Part shown: positions 16,801 to 23,819 of the stretch, piece after piece
How positions within the stretch are numbered: the stretch's first letter is position 1
Layout: each line of letters starts with the position of its first letter
Origin: Candidatus Aminicenantota bacterium
GTDB lineage: Bacteria; Acidobacteriota; Aminicenantia; UBA2199
NCBI GenBank assembly: GCA_026393835.1
Contig: JAPKZK010000021.1
Location: forward strand, 124,001 to 188,000
Length of the DNA: 64,000 nucleotides
Direction: 5' to 3'
The notes under the pieces: generated by a model
Seen by the model: only the letters and a program-made list of their open reading frames with translations
Databases searched by the model: none
Told to the model about the DNA's origin: nothing
Program-made: the position numbers and the translations under genes

Positions 16801-17198
16801 CTCCCGATGGCAAAAAGATACTGACGGCTTCGGCGGATGGTACGGCGAAGCTGTGGTCTTATGATGGAGAGACACTTTTAGAGTTAAGACATAAGAGTGT
16901 GGTCTCTTCGGCGGTATTTTCCCCTGATGGCCGGAGAATACTTACTGCATCTGATGACCATACGGCAAAACTGTGGGATCTGCGGGCGAATTTATTGGCA
17001 GACCTGGATAAACATACCGATGTGGTTAATTCCGCGGTGTTTTCACCCGATGGACGCCAGGTGATTACAGCATCACGTGATGGGACCGTCAAAATCTGGC
17101 TCACCCCGGGAGCCATCTTCGATTGGCTCAAAAAGGCAAATATCTCTCCGTTAACTGAAGAAGAAAAAAGAAAACTGGAGATTCAAAACGTTAAATGA
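13845..17198 (+). CDS. nSTAND-type NTPase with membrane helix and 14 WD40 repeats
   Basis: 1117 residues. PFPGPYAFRENDKDYFYGRE at 19-38 is the usual lead-in of nSTAND1 ATPases. Walker A GKSGIGKT is at 58-65, Walker B LLIIDQFEEMF near 142-152, a sensor-like VVISLREDYLP at 201-211, then an arm ending in YIELIHDEFARILTEVR. One hydrophobic helix (about 438-458), after a very basic stretch, should anchor the protein in the inner membrane. Residues ~525-1090 are 14 WD40 repeats of the form SAVFSPDG..ILTAS.DGTAK.WDL, enough for two seven-bladed propellers. The repeats are very alike, which suggests recent expansion. It is coupled to the SIR2-TIR gene (1 bp gap). By analogy with NLR-like STAND proteins, the propellers would sense and the SIR2-TIR protein would act; this is inference. 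Confidence 0.88.
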   Translation: MSQTTLDKVNDFTLGAKQPFPGPYAFRENDKDYFYGREKETHELCERIQKNILTVVFGKSGIGKTSLLQAGLIPELKRNYFFPIYMQPRFDENNKRSPLEQVKLFIEKELKESDEKSTSFDDLTLWEYFHRVQLFGGWVKPLLIIDQFEEMFKIGKQYPEKISPLIVEIGDLIQDWMPVAVQEKYEDKIIPYPVNEMDYRVVISLREDYLPQLMNLNHWMPSVVNGRFHFRISYMKGENALQAVLEPGREIIKDKDTAIEIIKKIPESKDIDYIPYEIQEGSWESKRIEPFLLSLISYRVNEKRIRENIDEISSGLLSGITIKDIVRDYYEETIGTLERGYDARIAIEEELLTPEGERKLQAIDSIRKEYDFNKNDIETLVDKRIIRREIRNNVDYIELIHDEFARILTEVRDKRREEEIWINESKEKKKKARARAIRIVGIILLILIGIIFGLWRNADKQYRNAEVSRLTAEALLEFPQDNTSAIRIAEAAYKKAQSTPPTRTKKTLSDIAYSSFERPFYITNLRHNGAIYSAVFSPDGRRILTSSEDGTAKVWDLEGRALTEVKHDARIMSAVFSPDGSLILTASWDNSVKLWDIKGTLKSNLRHNGIVSAAAFSPDGQRILTASRDGKARIWDLDGNVLAILPYDKVISSAVFSNDGQQLLTASWDKTVKMWNVNNNNGNPLLDIKHKSTIASAVFSPDGQYILSALEQGAVYLWNLEGKLLLEREVKEGVSSVVFSPDGKGICTVSRNGTVKLWNLAGKLLSEFKYNAPLYSAAFSPDGRLLVTASEDGTAKVWGLQNNIVKNLDEQKADMKIAIYSPDGSLIFTSALDGTSKLWTSDGVFLHQLENKRMLSSAVFSPDGQQILTTSQTPTARLWNLEGQELDSPINSGDPDILLSSAVFSPDGKQIIITSRGVKVRRWDLERKCMEDLIKADEPISSAVFSPDSKCILIVSTDNAAKLLTLKGELLDEFRHNKEVSSAVFSPDGKKILTASADGTAKLWSYDGETLLELRHKSVVSSAVFSPDGRRILTASDDHTAKLWDLRANLLADLDKHTDVVNSAVFSPDGRQVITASRDGTVKIWLTPGAIFDWLKKANISPLTEEEKRKLEIQNVK

Positions 17199-17256
17199 GG
17201 AACGAACAAGTGAATGGTTGAAGTGAAACAAAAAAAAATTTTTTTACGAAAAACTA

Positions 17257-17284
17257 TTGACAAACGCCAATCGTTTGTGATAAG
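17257..17284 (+). promoter_or_regulatory. Promoter-like site with perfect operator dyad in the spacer
   Basis: TTGACA (17257-17262) followed by a weak -10 (about 17279-17285, gATAAGA). The dyad ACAAACG-CCAAT-CGTTTGT occupies 17260-17278, overlapping the -35 box, with 7-bp perfect arms. This is what a repressor operator looks like. It lies 370 bases before the propeller gene, upstream of a second promoter. Confidence 0.5.
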
Positions 17285-17407
17285 AATAAAGATCAGGGTA
17301 TATGAGGTAATTAAGGATGGAATTTTGGATTAGAGGACGAAAAAATTTTTTAACTGACTGCAGGTTTGATTCATTTCAAAAATTTCGAAAAATTTTTATA
17401 AAACATC

Positions 17408-17436
17408 TTGACTTCCTTTCCTGTTTGTTGTATATT
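17408..17436 (+). promoter_or_regulatory. Sigma-70 promoter of the propeller/thioredoxin/peptide operon
   Basis: TTGACT (17408-17413), 17 bp, TATATT (17431-17436). The transcript would have a leader of about 185 bases before the ATG at 17627. Confidence 0.7.
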
Positions 17437-17583
17437 AAATTATTAAAAATTTTTTTAAAAGCCTTTATAAGAAGGCAATTGGAGAAAATGAAATTCATTG
17501 GAATCAATGGAGGAGTAAGCCCTGCATGCGTAAGCCAACAAGTTTGTTGCAGAAAAAATAAATTAAAAACAATGTACGTGGAA

Positions 17584-17611
17584 GGATATCAGCTCAGCGG
17601 AGCTTCTATCC
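17584..17611 (+). promoter_or_regulatory. Leader hairpin just before the ribosome-binding site
   Basis: GGATA-TC-AGCTC, loop AGCG, GAGCT-TC-TATCC: two perfect 5-bp stem blocks separated by a symmetric TC/TC internal loop. It ends 4 bases before the GGGAGG site (17616-17621) of the propeller gene, so it could affect translation start or be a protein-binding site. Confidence 0.5.
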
Positions 17612-17626
17612 AGTCGGGAGGAAAAC

Positions 17627-18730
17627 ATGAGATCAAAAACAAAATGGAAAGCGCTGTTCCTGGCAGCGTTATTTAGTTTCGTAGGTACGTACTCCGTATT
17701 TGGGGTCGAGGTGAGATCGGCGGGAAAAATTGAATTTTCCCCGGGAAGCGTATCGAGTCCACTAGAAACTCAGGGATTTTGTTTGACCGAAGATGAATTG
17801 ATTATCACCCCCATTCAAGATGAGGGGAAGATAGACGTCTTCGAAATTAATGATTCACACCTGGAATTGATTAAAGTAATAGGACGGAAAGGGTTTGATT
17901 TTCTAGAGCCGACCTTTTGTTCTTATAATCAAAAAGAAGGGAAGCTCGGTGTTCTTGATTTTGAAAAAAGAAACATCCTTATCTATGACAGGATAAGTAG
18001 AGATGAATTTGAATTTAAGAGGGAAATCCCTTGCTTAAGATTAGCCACCGATATCCAGTTCACAGGTGTTAAAGGGGATAAGGTATTGATTGCCGGCTAC
18101 ATGCCCGATGAAGATGGGAATCCTTACGATTTATATGAGGTAAGCGCAGACGGCCAGATAACGTTCCTGCTACATTCCTATGACAAGTATGGATTGGCAT
18201 CCGATGCAGAGTATAATGCTAAATATCGAGGGAAAGATAAAGATGATTACAAGGCCAAAGGGCTCGATAGCTGGTTCGATGTCCAGGGAGATGACGTTTA
18301 TTTTGTTTGGTCCCCTAAGTGTTCAATTATTAAATTGAATCTCAAATCCAGGCAAGTAACCTTTTTTGGCCAAAAACCCCGCTTCTATGTCGAACCTTCA
18401 TCGGGAAAATTATTGGAGGCATTGGGAAAAAGAGACTTGCAGATGATGGAAACAGCGCGGCAAAGCATGTCTTATATCAGTAAAGTTTATACGACACAGG
18501 AGTTTGTCCTGGTAATTTTCGAAGGACCGTTCAACCAGGGCAATGGTTTGAATATTACTTTGCAATTTTATGATTTAGACGGGAGATACCTTGGCGAGGC
18601 TGCTATCCCAGGTAAACCCGGGGATAGGATGCACTTCGATAAAGAAAAGAAAATGCTATATTCTTTAGCGAAGAATCCATCGAGTGGCGACCCCGGGTAT
18701 TTTATTTCGAAATATACGATTTCCAGATAA
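17627..18730 (+). CDS. Exported 6-bladed beta-propeller-like protein
   Basis: 367 residues with a signal peptide (hydrophobic about 9-25, cleavage near VFGVE). The rest is all-beta with short repeated phrases such as DELIITPIQDEGKIDVFEI, LGVLDFEKRNILIYD, VLIAGYMPDEDGNPYDLYEV and DVYFVWSPKCSIIKLNL. This resembles the 6-bladed propellers (NHL/BF3526-like) that accompany NVEALA peptides in Bacteroidota. There is a clear GGGAGG site 6 bases before the ATG, behind a leader hairpin. The next two genes follow at gaps of 15 and 14 bp in the same direction, encoding a thioredoxin-like protein and a small peptide, so the three are likely one operon. Function is not known; recognition of the peptide is a plausible guess. 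Confidence 0.7.
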   Translation: MRSKTKWKALFLAALFSFVGTYSVFGVEVRSAGKIEFSPGSVSSPLETQGFCLTEDELIITPIQDEGKIDVFEINDSHLELIKVIGRKGFDFLEPTFCSYNQKEGKLGVLDFEKRNILIYDRISRDEFEFKREIPCLRLATDIQFTGVKGDKVLIAGYMPDEDGNPYDLYEVSADGQITFLLHSYDKYGLASDAEYNAKYRGKDKDDYKAKGLDSWFDVQGDDVYFVWSPKCSIIKLNLKSRQVTFFGQKPRFYVEPSSGKLLEALGKRDLQMMETARQSMSYISKVYTTQEFVLVIFEGPFNQGNGLNITLQFYDLDGRYLGEAAIPGKPGDRMHFDKEKKMLYSLAKNPSSGDPGYFISKYTISR

Positions 18731-18745
18731 AAAGTTCTTAGCAAA

Positions 18746-19249
18746 ATGAAAAATTATATAATCGGCGTACTGGGAGTGGTAATACTGGTTTTTGCCAGCA
18801 TTATTTACAAAGAGAAGTTATCTCCCAGGAATAGTTTCCCACTACCGGAAGAGACAAGCTCTTTTGAAACGAAGGCGTCTTTGATTTTATTTGTTTTCTT
18901 TTCAAAAAATAACTGCCCCGATTGCCTGGAGATTATTGATGTGCTCAATCAGTTACCGTCTCATTTTGTGGTTTTCGGGATTGTTCCTGAGAACGAGTTA
19001 AAGGATGAAAAGGAGTTAAGGCGCATCACAAAGGCCGCATTTCCATTGCTGAGTGTTTCAAGGTACCGGGAACATATCACCTGGTATGCGCCAACCATAG
19101 TGGGTGTTTCGCCTGTCAACGGGGATATTTTTTTCACTTTACCCGGTGTTCCGGGTGAGAAGGCATACCTGGGAATTTTCCTGGAGTCGCTATATAATAA
19201 AGTATCTCCTGTTTTTTTAAAAGAAAAAGGTTCGATAAGTAACTTATAA
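18746..19249 (+). CDS. Membrane-anchored thioredoxin-like protein (CPDC)
   Basis: 167 residues. An N-terminal signal anchor (5-21) leads into a thioredoxin-like domain with ASLILFVFFSKNNCPDCLEII, where the active-site motif is Cys57-Pro-Asp-Cys60. Further on come HFVVFGIVPENEL (beta strand and loop) and YAPTIVGVSPVNGDI with the cis-Pro position of thioredoxin folds (TP or AP before IV). The active site should face the periplasm. It stands between a propeller gene and a two-cysteine peptide gene, so forming or breaking the disulfide of that peptide is an attractive role, but only an inference. CPDC is uncommon compared with CGPC or CPHC. Confidence 0.75.
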   Translation: MKNYIIGVLGVVILVFASIIYKEKLSPRNSFPLPEETSSFETKASLILFVFFSKNNCPDCLEIIDVLNQLPSHFVVFGIVPENELKDEKELRRITKAAFPLLSVSRYREHITWYAPTIVGVSPVNGDIFFTLPGVPGEKAYLGIFLESLYNKVSPVFLKEKGSISNL

Positions 19250-19263
19250 ACGAGGAGGGAATA

Positions 19264-19461
19264 ATGAAAAGATTTACGAGAATTATGCTGATAGTAATTA
19301 TGTTTTCGGGTATTTGTTTTTCCGTTTTTAATTTTCTTTCTGTCGAAACCAAAGCAGTGGGTTTTCCAATAAGAGGTGCCTTGGTTTACTCGGCAGGTCA
19401 GTATCGGTGCATGGGAGATGGGGCCGATTGTACTATTGGTATGTTTGAACCAAAGGAGTGA
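19264..19461 (+). CDS. Small exported two-cysteine peptide, NVEALA-like
   Basis: 65 residues, preceded by GAGGAGGG about 5 bases before the ATG. Residues 1-27 form a basic start and hydrophobic leader. SVETKAVGFPI follows in the place of the NVEALA-type cleavage motif, and the mature tail is short with Cys49 and Cys56 in YRCMGDGADCTIG. The C-x(6)-C spacing and Gly-rich loop are like the tails of NVEALA peptides in Bacteroidota, which also sit beside 6-bladed propeller and thioredoxin-like genes. It is the third gene of the set starting at 17627. It might be a secreted signalling or bacteriocin-like peptide; no function is established. Confidence 0.65.
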   Translation: MKRFTRIMLIVIMFSGICFSVFNFLSVETKAVGFPIRGALVYSAGQYRCMGDGADCTIGMFEPKE

Positions 19462-19601
19462 TTTTGTCTCCCTCGTGATATACCCGACCGGATAAACCTG
19501 ACCAGGGTGGAAAAGTGGCTGAAAAAAAAGCTGCTCACGAATGACACATATTTACAGGAAAAAAACATAAGTCAACAGATTACTCTCGGATTGTCACAGC
19601 A

Positions 19602-19632
19602 TCCGTGTCTGTCCGTGTTCGTCCGTGGCCTT
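19602..19632. repeat. Dispersed phrase repeat (CCGTGTCTG / TCCGTGTTCG / TCCGTGGCC)
   Basis: The inverse of the phrase at 7495-7525. The gap 19462-19773 otherwise contains an AT-rich run of TTAATTATTAAT words (19672-19702) and a promoter for the next gene at 19724-19752 (TTGAAA, 17 bp, TATGGT); no gene is seen. Confidence 0.6.
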
Positions 19633-19773
19633 TTTTTTTATTCATATGAATCCTTAATGGAGGATAATTGTTAATGGTCAATTGTTAATTATTAATTATT
19701 AATGAGAACAGGCCCAAAGGGGGTTGAAAAATATTTCCGGGTATGCTATGGTAAATCCTTATAAGGAGGTCCC

Positions 19774-22158
19774 ATGAGCAGGACATTTTTTAAAACAACT
19801 ATCTTTGCATTTGTCTTTTTATCACTGTTATTCAATCTCCAGGCCGAATACCGCGTGAAAACCGTGAACTTCTTAAAGCAATACGGCCTGGACGTCAACG
19901 GCGCCGGCCCCATGCTGGTAAAAACCGATATTCCCCGAAACCGGATCACCCTGGTCAATACCAACACCTCTTCCATTTCCATCATCGACGGGAAACAGGA
20001 TAATTACCCCGTGGTCAATATCCCGGTCAAAAGCCGCGTGCTGCAATACTTAAAAATGGAGGCGCTGACCATCGACAACCGCACCGGCAATATTTACATC
20101 ATCGGCAACAAAAACCTCCACATCGTGCTCCCGGATCAAAAGAAAGCGGTCTCCATCGATACCGGCGAACAATATGAAATGGTCGCCGTCAACGAGAAAA
20201 ACGGCGACGCTTTCCTGGTGGGCAGGGAAAGCAAAGCCCTTTTAATGATTGCTTTCGAAACTCAAAAAGTAACCCGCATCCCCTGGCTGGATACCGTCGA
20301 AAAAATGGCCAACCTGAACCAAACGCCCCCTCCCCCCATCCGCAAAGTGATTTGCGACACCTCACTGCAGGAGGTGGCAGCCGTGGACGGTTACACTTCG
20401 ACATTGTATTTATTTTCCGCCAAAACAGGCAAATTAATAAAGAAGAGACCGCTCCCGGTGAAAGGCGGCGTGCGCTGGCATTTGGCCGGTTATAACGAAA
20501 ACACGCATAATCTCTATATGGTCATCGAGACGGATAAGCGCGTGGTGCAGGAAGCGGTGAAAATAGATATTGCTAAAAATAAGGATGTAGTCGTCCCGCT
20601 CCCGGGCCTTACCGAAGGTGTGGGCGTTAATTACAACCCGAAACGGGAAGAGGTCTATATCCCCTATGATAACCATCCATCCGTACACGTGGTGGATTTT
20701 AAAAACAACGGAACCGTCCATGAGATCAAAATCCCTACCTACGGCAACGACGCCTCGGCCATCGATGAGGCCGGCAACCTTCTCTACGTTTCCTGCTGGG
20801 GCTACGGCGAAATCGAAGTCATTAACCTGGAAACCCGCTCCCTGGTAAAACGCATCCGCGATGTGGGCATCATTCCCCACATGTTCAACATGACCTTTAA
20901 TCCCCACACGGGCCGCTTAATCATTCCCATCGGCGCTTCGGCCGTGAACGGTTCCTTCGGCGCGGCATTAACGGTGCTGGACCCCGTAAGTGAAAAGATG
21001 CAAAAAATATATACCGGCTGGGCCCCGGCGGCCCTGGCGGAAATGAAAGCCAAAGAAGGGTTCCTGGTTTTCAATTCCGAAGATGAAGCAGCGGAAGTAA
21101 CGCCCGAAGGGACCTTCAAAACGCATCGTCTCCCCTGTCAATTTGCCAATAATGCGATTAAAACGCCTTCGGGAAATATCTACCTATCCTATGGTCCGCA
21201 TCAATCCTATTGGCCGGTGGTTTATATCTGGGCGGCGAAAAACGGTATCCTGGGCATCGATCCCGATACCATGACCTATTATGACCGCCGGATTCCCCGG
21301 CTGGCGCACCAAATGGTCCCGGATAAAGATGGCGCGCTCTTCCTCTTGCAAAACAACTGGGGCCTGGAAAAACAATTTCTATTCACCCTGCCGGATGAAG
21401 TCCGCGGCCCGAACCTGGACCAACTGCACGTGGAACCGGGGGATATGGTGCTGCGGGAAACCACTCAACGTATTCTTAAATACGATGCCCGGAAACACTG
21501 GTTATACATTGTCAGGGTAGGGGAAACAGACGATGAACCCGGGTCTTTGCAAATCTATGACCTGGCCGCTCAAAAGGTCCTGTTGAAATACCCGGTGGGC
21601 TTGTCGCCCACGGACCTGGTGTTTGACGAAACGTTTATTTATATTTCCGCGTTTGATTCGGATATGATTGCGGTGGTGGATAAGGATGATTTTTCGGTTC
21701 AAAAGATCAGGACCGGGAAAAAGCCTTTTAAAATGGCCATACTGGACAGCGCGCTCTATGTGATTAATCACAATGATAATTCGCTGCAGGTTTTCGGCAA
21801 GGAACCGGGGACTTACCCGCTGCCTTATCCCGGCAGGCCGGATAATATATGCGACGCCGGCGGCGCTGTGATTATCACTGCCCATTCGCCGGAAGCGTTT
21901 TATATTCTTTCCTTTTCCCCGGTTACAAAGTCTTTTGAAACGGTTCACAAGGAAATGTATCCGTATGGAGAGACCACGGTGGATACGGATAATTCGGCTT
22001 TTTATTTGCGTGGGCAGTTTGGGGACGGCATTTTTGAAATTAATCAAATCAAGCAGGATCGGAAAGGTCGGTTGTGGGTAACGGATTACCTCTCCGGGAA
22101 ATTATTTATTATTTGTAACAGTCAAGGAGGAAGCCTAAATGGTTTAAATTTTAAATGA
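19774..22158 (+). CDS. Exported YVTN-type double beta-propeller protein
   Basis: 794 residues with a signal peptide (8-23, cleavage near LQAEY). The whole chain is beta-propeller: strands such as NRITLVNTNTSSISIIDG, NIYIIGNKNLHIV, LLYVSCWGYGEIEVINLETRSLVKRI and LFIYISAFDSDMIAVVDKDDFSVQKIRTG-like phrases are the YVTN/lactonase style of repeat, enough for two propellers. Residues 290-400 hold the most regular repeats. AAGGAGG lies 6 bases before the ATG. Such proteins are periplasmic or surface-exposed binding scaffolds. No enzyme motif is visible. The gene is flanked on both sides by dispersed repeats. Confidence 0.75.
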   Translation: MSRTFFKTTIFAFVFLSLLFNLQAEYRVKTVNFLKQYGLDVNGAGPMLVKTDIPRNRITLVNTNTSSISIIDGKQDNYPVVNIPVKSRVLQYLKMEALTIDNRTGNIYIIGNKNLHIVLPDQKKAVSIDTGEQYEMVAVNEKNGDAFLVGRESKALLMIAFETQKVTRIPWLDTVEKMANLNQTPPPPIRKVICDTSLQEVAAVDGYTSTLYLFSAKTGKLIKKRPLPVKGGVRWHLAGYNENTHNLYMVIETDKRVVQEAVKIDIAKNKDVVVPLPGLTEGVGVNYNPKREEVYIPYDNHPSVHVVDFKNNGTVHEIKIPTYGNDASAIDEAGNLLYVSCWGYGEIEVINLETRSLVKRIRDVGIIPHMFNMTFNPHTGRLIIPIGASAVNGSFGAALTVLDPVSEKMQKIYTGWAPAALAEMKAKEGFLVFNSEDEAAEVTPEGTFKTHRLPCQFANNAIKTPSGNIYLSYGPHQSYWPVVYIWAAKNGILGIDPDTMTYYDRRIPRLAHQMVPDKDGALFLLQNNWGLEKQFLFTLPDEVRGPNLDQLHVEPGDMVLRETTQRILKYDARKHWLYIVRVGETDDEPGSLQIYDLAAQKVLLKYPVGLSPTDLVFDETFIYISAFDSDMIAVVDKDDFSVQKIRTGKKPFKMAILDSALYVINHNDNSLQVFGKEPGTYPLPYPGRPDNICDAGGAVIITAHSPEAFYILSFSPVTKSFETVHKEMYPYGETTVDTDNSAFYLRGQFGDGIFEINQIKQDRKGRLWVTDYLSGKLFIICNSQGGSLNGLNFK

Positions 22159-22372
22159 TAAAAGAGAAATTAAAAATTATAAATGATAAATGATAAATTA
22201 TAAATTATAAATGAGAAGCTGTGTCCTACGGACGATTTCGATTAACGCCTACGGCGAAAAAATAAATTTTAATCCCTTCGCCGCAGGCGTTTAAATTATT
22301 TTTGCCCGTAGGGCGCCATCGTTTTTCATTTATAATTTATAATTTATCATTAATCATTTATAATTATCTTTT
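22152..22372. repeat. Composite palindromic element, copy 2
   Basis: The same order as 5287-5460: TATAAATGATAA words, GTCC-TAC-GGAC, CGATT, CGCC-TAC-GGCG, then an extra ~34 bp with CTTCGCCGCAGGCG, GCCC-GTA-GGGC, and reverse-complement AT words to 22372. It begins inside the stop region of the propeller gene and fills most of the gap to 22444. Confidence 0.7.
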
Positions 22373-22443
22373 TTTATAATTATCTTTTTTACCCCTCACC
22401 CATGGACAATAAATGCTTCCACAGCCTATGCGCCGAACAGTTC

Positions 22444-23769
22444 CTAAAACCTCTGCATCGCCTGGTACAAGGCATCGATTCCAAATTCCAGGGTCTTTAC
22501 CGGGATGCGTTCATTGGCGGCGTGAATGGTGCGGTTAAAATTCATATCCTCCGGTAATTGCATGGGCGTGAACCCGTAGGTCTGGATACCCAACCGTGAG
22601 AAAAACCGGGCGTCGGAAGAAGCGGTCAACAGCAGCGGCACGGGAATACCGTCAGGGTCGGCCTCTTTTAAAATACCTGCCAGCATATCGAACAGCGCCA
22701 TATCCGGTTCCGCCGGCCCGGCGTCGTATAACATCACTTCCAATTCCACTTCATCGCCCACAATAGGACGCAATTCCTTAATCGCATCATCCGGCCCGAA
22801 ACCCGGCAGCAAACGCACATCCATTTGCACTTCGATCTCCGAAGGGATCACATTGAGCCTCTCCCCACCCTTCACCACCGTGGCATTGACCGTATTATGA
22901 AACATAGGGGCAAACACGTTTCCCTTTTCCCCCAGGATTTTTTTCAAGATAAAATCCGTGCGCTTGGGGTTGAGTAGTTGTCGTAATATCCGGTTTGTGG
23001 GAAACGGTAAAGCGTCGGCCATGGCGTTAAACATCATTTCAGCCGCCGGGGTCACATGCGCCGGTAGTTGGTTCTTATCCAGTTGTTCCAGCAATTTGGC
23101 CAGTTTTGCCATGGCGCCGCCGCGCATTACGGCGGATCCGTGCCCTGCCGGGCCGCGAACCACGGCTTTGACGCCGCATTTTTGTTTCTGGGCGATTTCG
23201 ATGGGATAGAATTTCTTCCCGCCCACGTAGAGAGTAAAACCCCCGAACTCGCCCAGGGCAAAACGGATACCTTTAAAGATTTCCGGGTGGTGTTCCACCA
23301 GGAAACGTGCGCCGCACTCGCCCAGATCTTCTTCGTCGCTGAGCAGACACAACACCACATCGCCGGGCAGGTGGAGGTTTTCTGTTTTCGCTTTTATAAA
23401 GGCGCACACCATCATGGCCACGGCCCCTTTCATATCCAGTGCGCCGCGTCCCCAGACAAAACCGTCGGCCACTTTTGCTTCGAAGGGGGGATATTTCCAA
23501 TCCCGGCCGTCGGTGGGGACCACATCCACATGGCCGTAAAGCAGCAGCGGCGGTACGTCTTTCTTGCCCCGCAGCCGCGCCGCCAGGTTGGGCCGGTGGG
23601 GGTCCTTCGACAGCAAATGCACCTCGATGCCGGCTGCTTCCAGCAAATGCGAAATATAAGTAATACAGTCCCGCTCATTCCCGGGCGGGTTGGAGGTATT
23701 AAAACGGATTAAATGCTGCAGCAGCTCTACGGGCCGCTGATATATGGTTTTATCGATATCCTGCATCAT
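22444..23769 (-). CDS. M20-family metallopeptidase / deacylase
   Basis: 441 residues. Di-zinc motifs of the ArgE/DapE/ACY1 group: YGHVDVVP with His80 and Asp82, GRGALDMKG with the bridging Asp112, SDEEDLG with Glu146 (catalytic) and Glu147, and a late NRTIHAANERI with His near 419. A lid/dimerisation domain lies about 200-330. The start SGHVDVVPTDGRDW-type loop and ASSDARFF near 385 favour a M20A carboxypeptidase-like enzyme that acts on N-acyl amino acids or dipeptides. It is probably cytoplasmic, with no signal peptide. GGAG precedes the ATG. It shares direction with the CapA gene, with 50 bp between them containing a dispersed CGTGTCATTCGTGGG phrase. Confidence 0.85.
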   Translation of the reverse strand: MMQDIDKTIYQRPVELLQHLIRFNTSNPPGNERDCITYISHLLEAAGIEVHLLSKDPHRPNLAARLRGKKDVPPLLLYGHVDVVPTDGRDWKYPPFEAKVADGFVWGRGALDMKGAVAMMVCAFIKAKTENLHLPGDVVLCLLSDEEDLGECGARFLVEHHPEIFKGIRFALGEFGGFTLYVGGKKFYPIEIAQKQKCGVKAVVRGPAGHGSAVMRGGAMAKLAKLLEQLDKNQLPAHVTPAAEMMFNAMADALPFPTNRILRQLLNPKRTDFILKKILGEKGNVFAPMFHNTVNATVVKGGERLNVIPSEIEVQMDVRLLPGFGPDDAIKELRPIVGDEVELEVMLYDAGPAEPDMALFDMLAGILKEADPDGIPVPLLLTASSDARFFSRLGIQTYGFTPMQLPEDMNFNRTIHAANERIPVKTLEFGIDALYQAMQRF

Positions 23770-23782
23770 AGTTCATCTCCTT

Positions 23783-23817
23783 TAATTCGTGTTCATTCGT
23801 GTCATTCGTGGGCGGGT
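23783..23817. repeat. Dispersed phrase repeat (ATTCGTG type)
   Basis: ATTCGTGTTC, ATTCGTGTC, ATTCGTGGGC in a row. The same phrase appears at 27732-27768, 29343-29375 and, shortened, 62499-62519, in either orientation. Confidence 0.6.
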
Positions 23818-23819
23818 TT

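Noticed and set aside
15437..17131. Long minus-strand frames (264, 170 and 90 codons) opposite the WD40 region
   Set aside because: Antisense shadows of a highly repetitive coding region (SGENTAE repeats mirror FSPDG); no start signals.
17317..17676. 119-codon frame starting upstream of the second promoter
   Set aside because: Its start lies upstream of the promoter at 17408, composition looks random, and it runs into the propeller gene in another frame. Only the part from 17488 is kept as a low-interest finding.
23068..23712. 214-codon plus-strand frame opposite the M20 peptidase gene
   Set aside because: Shadow of a GC-biased coding region; no domain, while the minus-strand protein has all M20 motifs.
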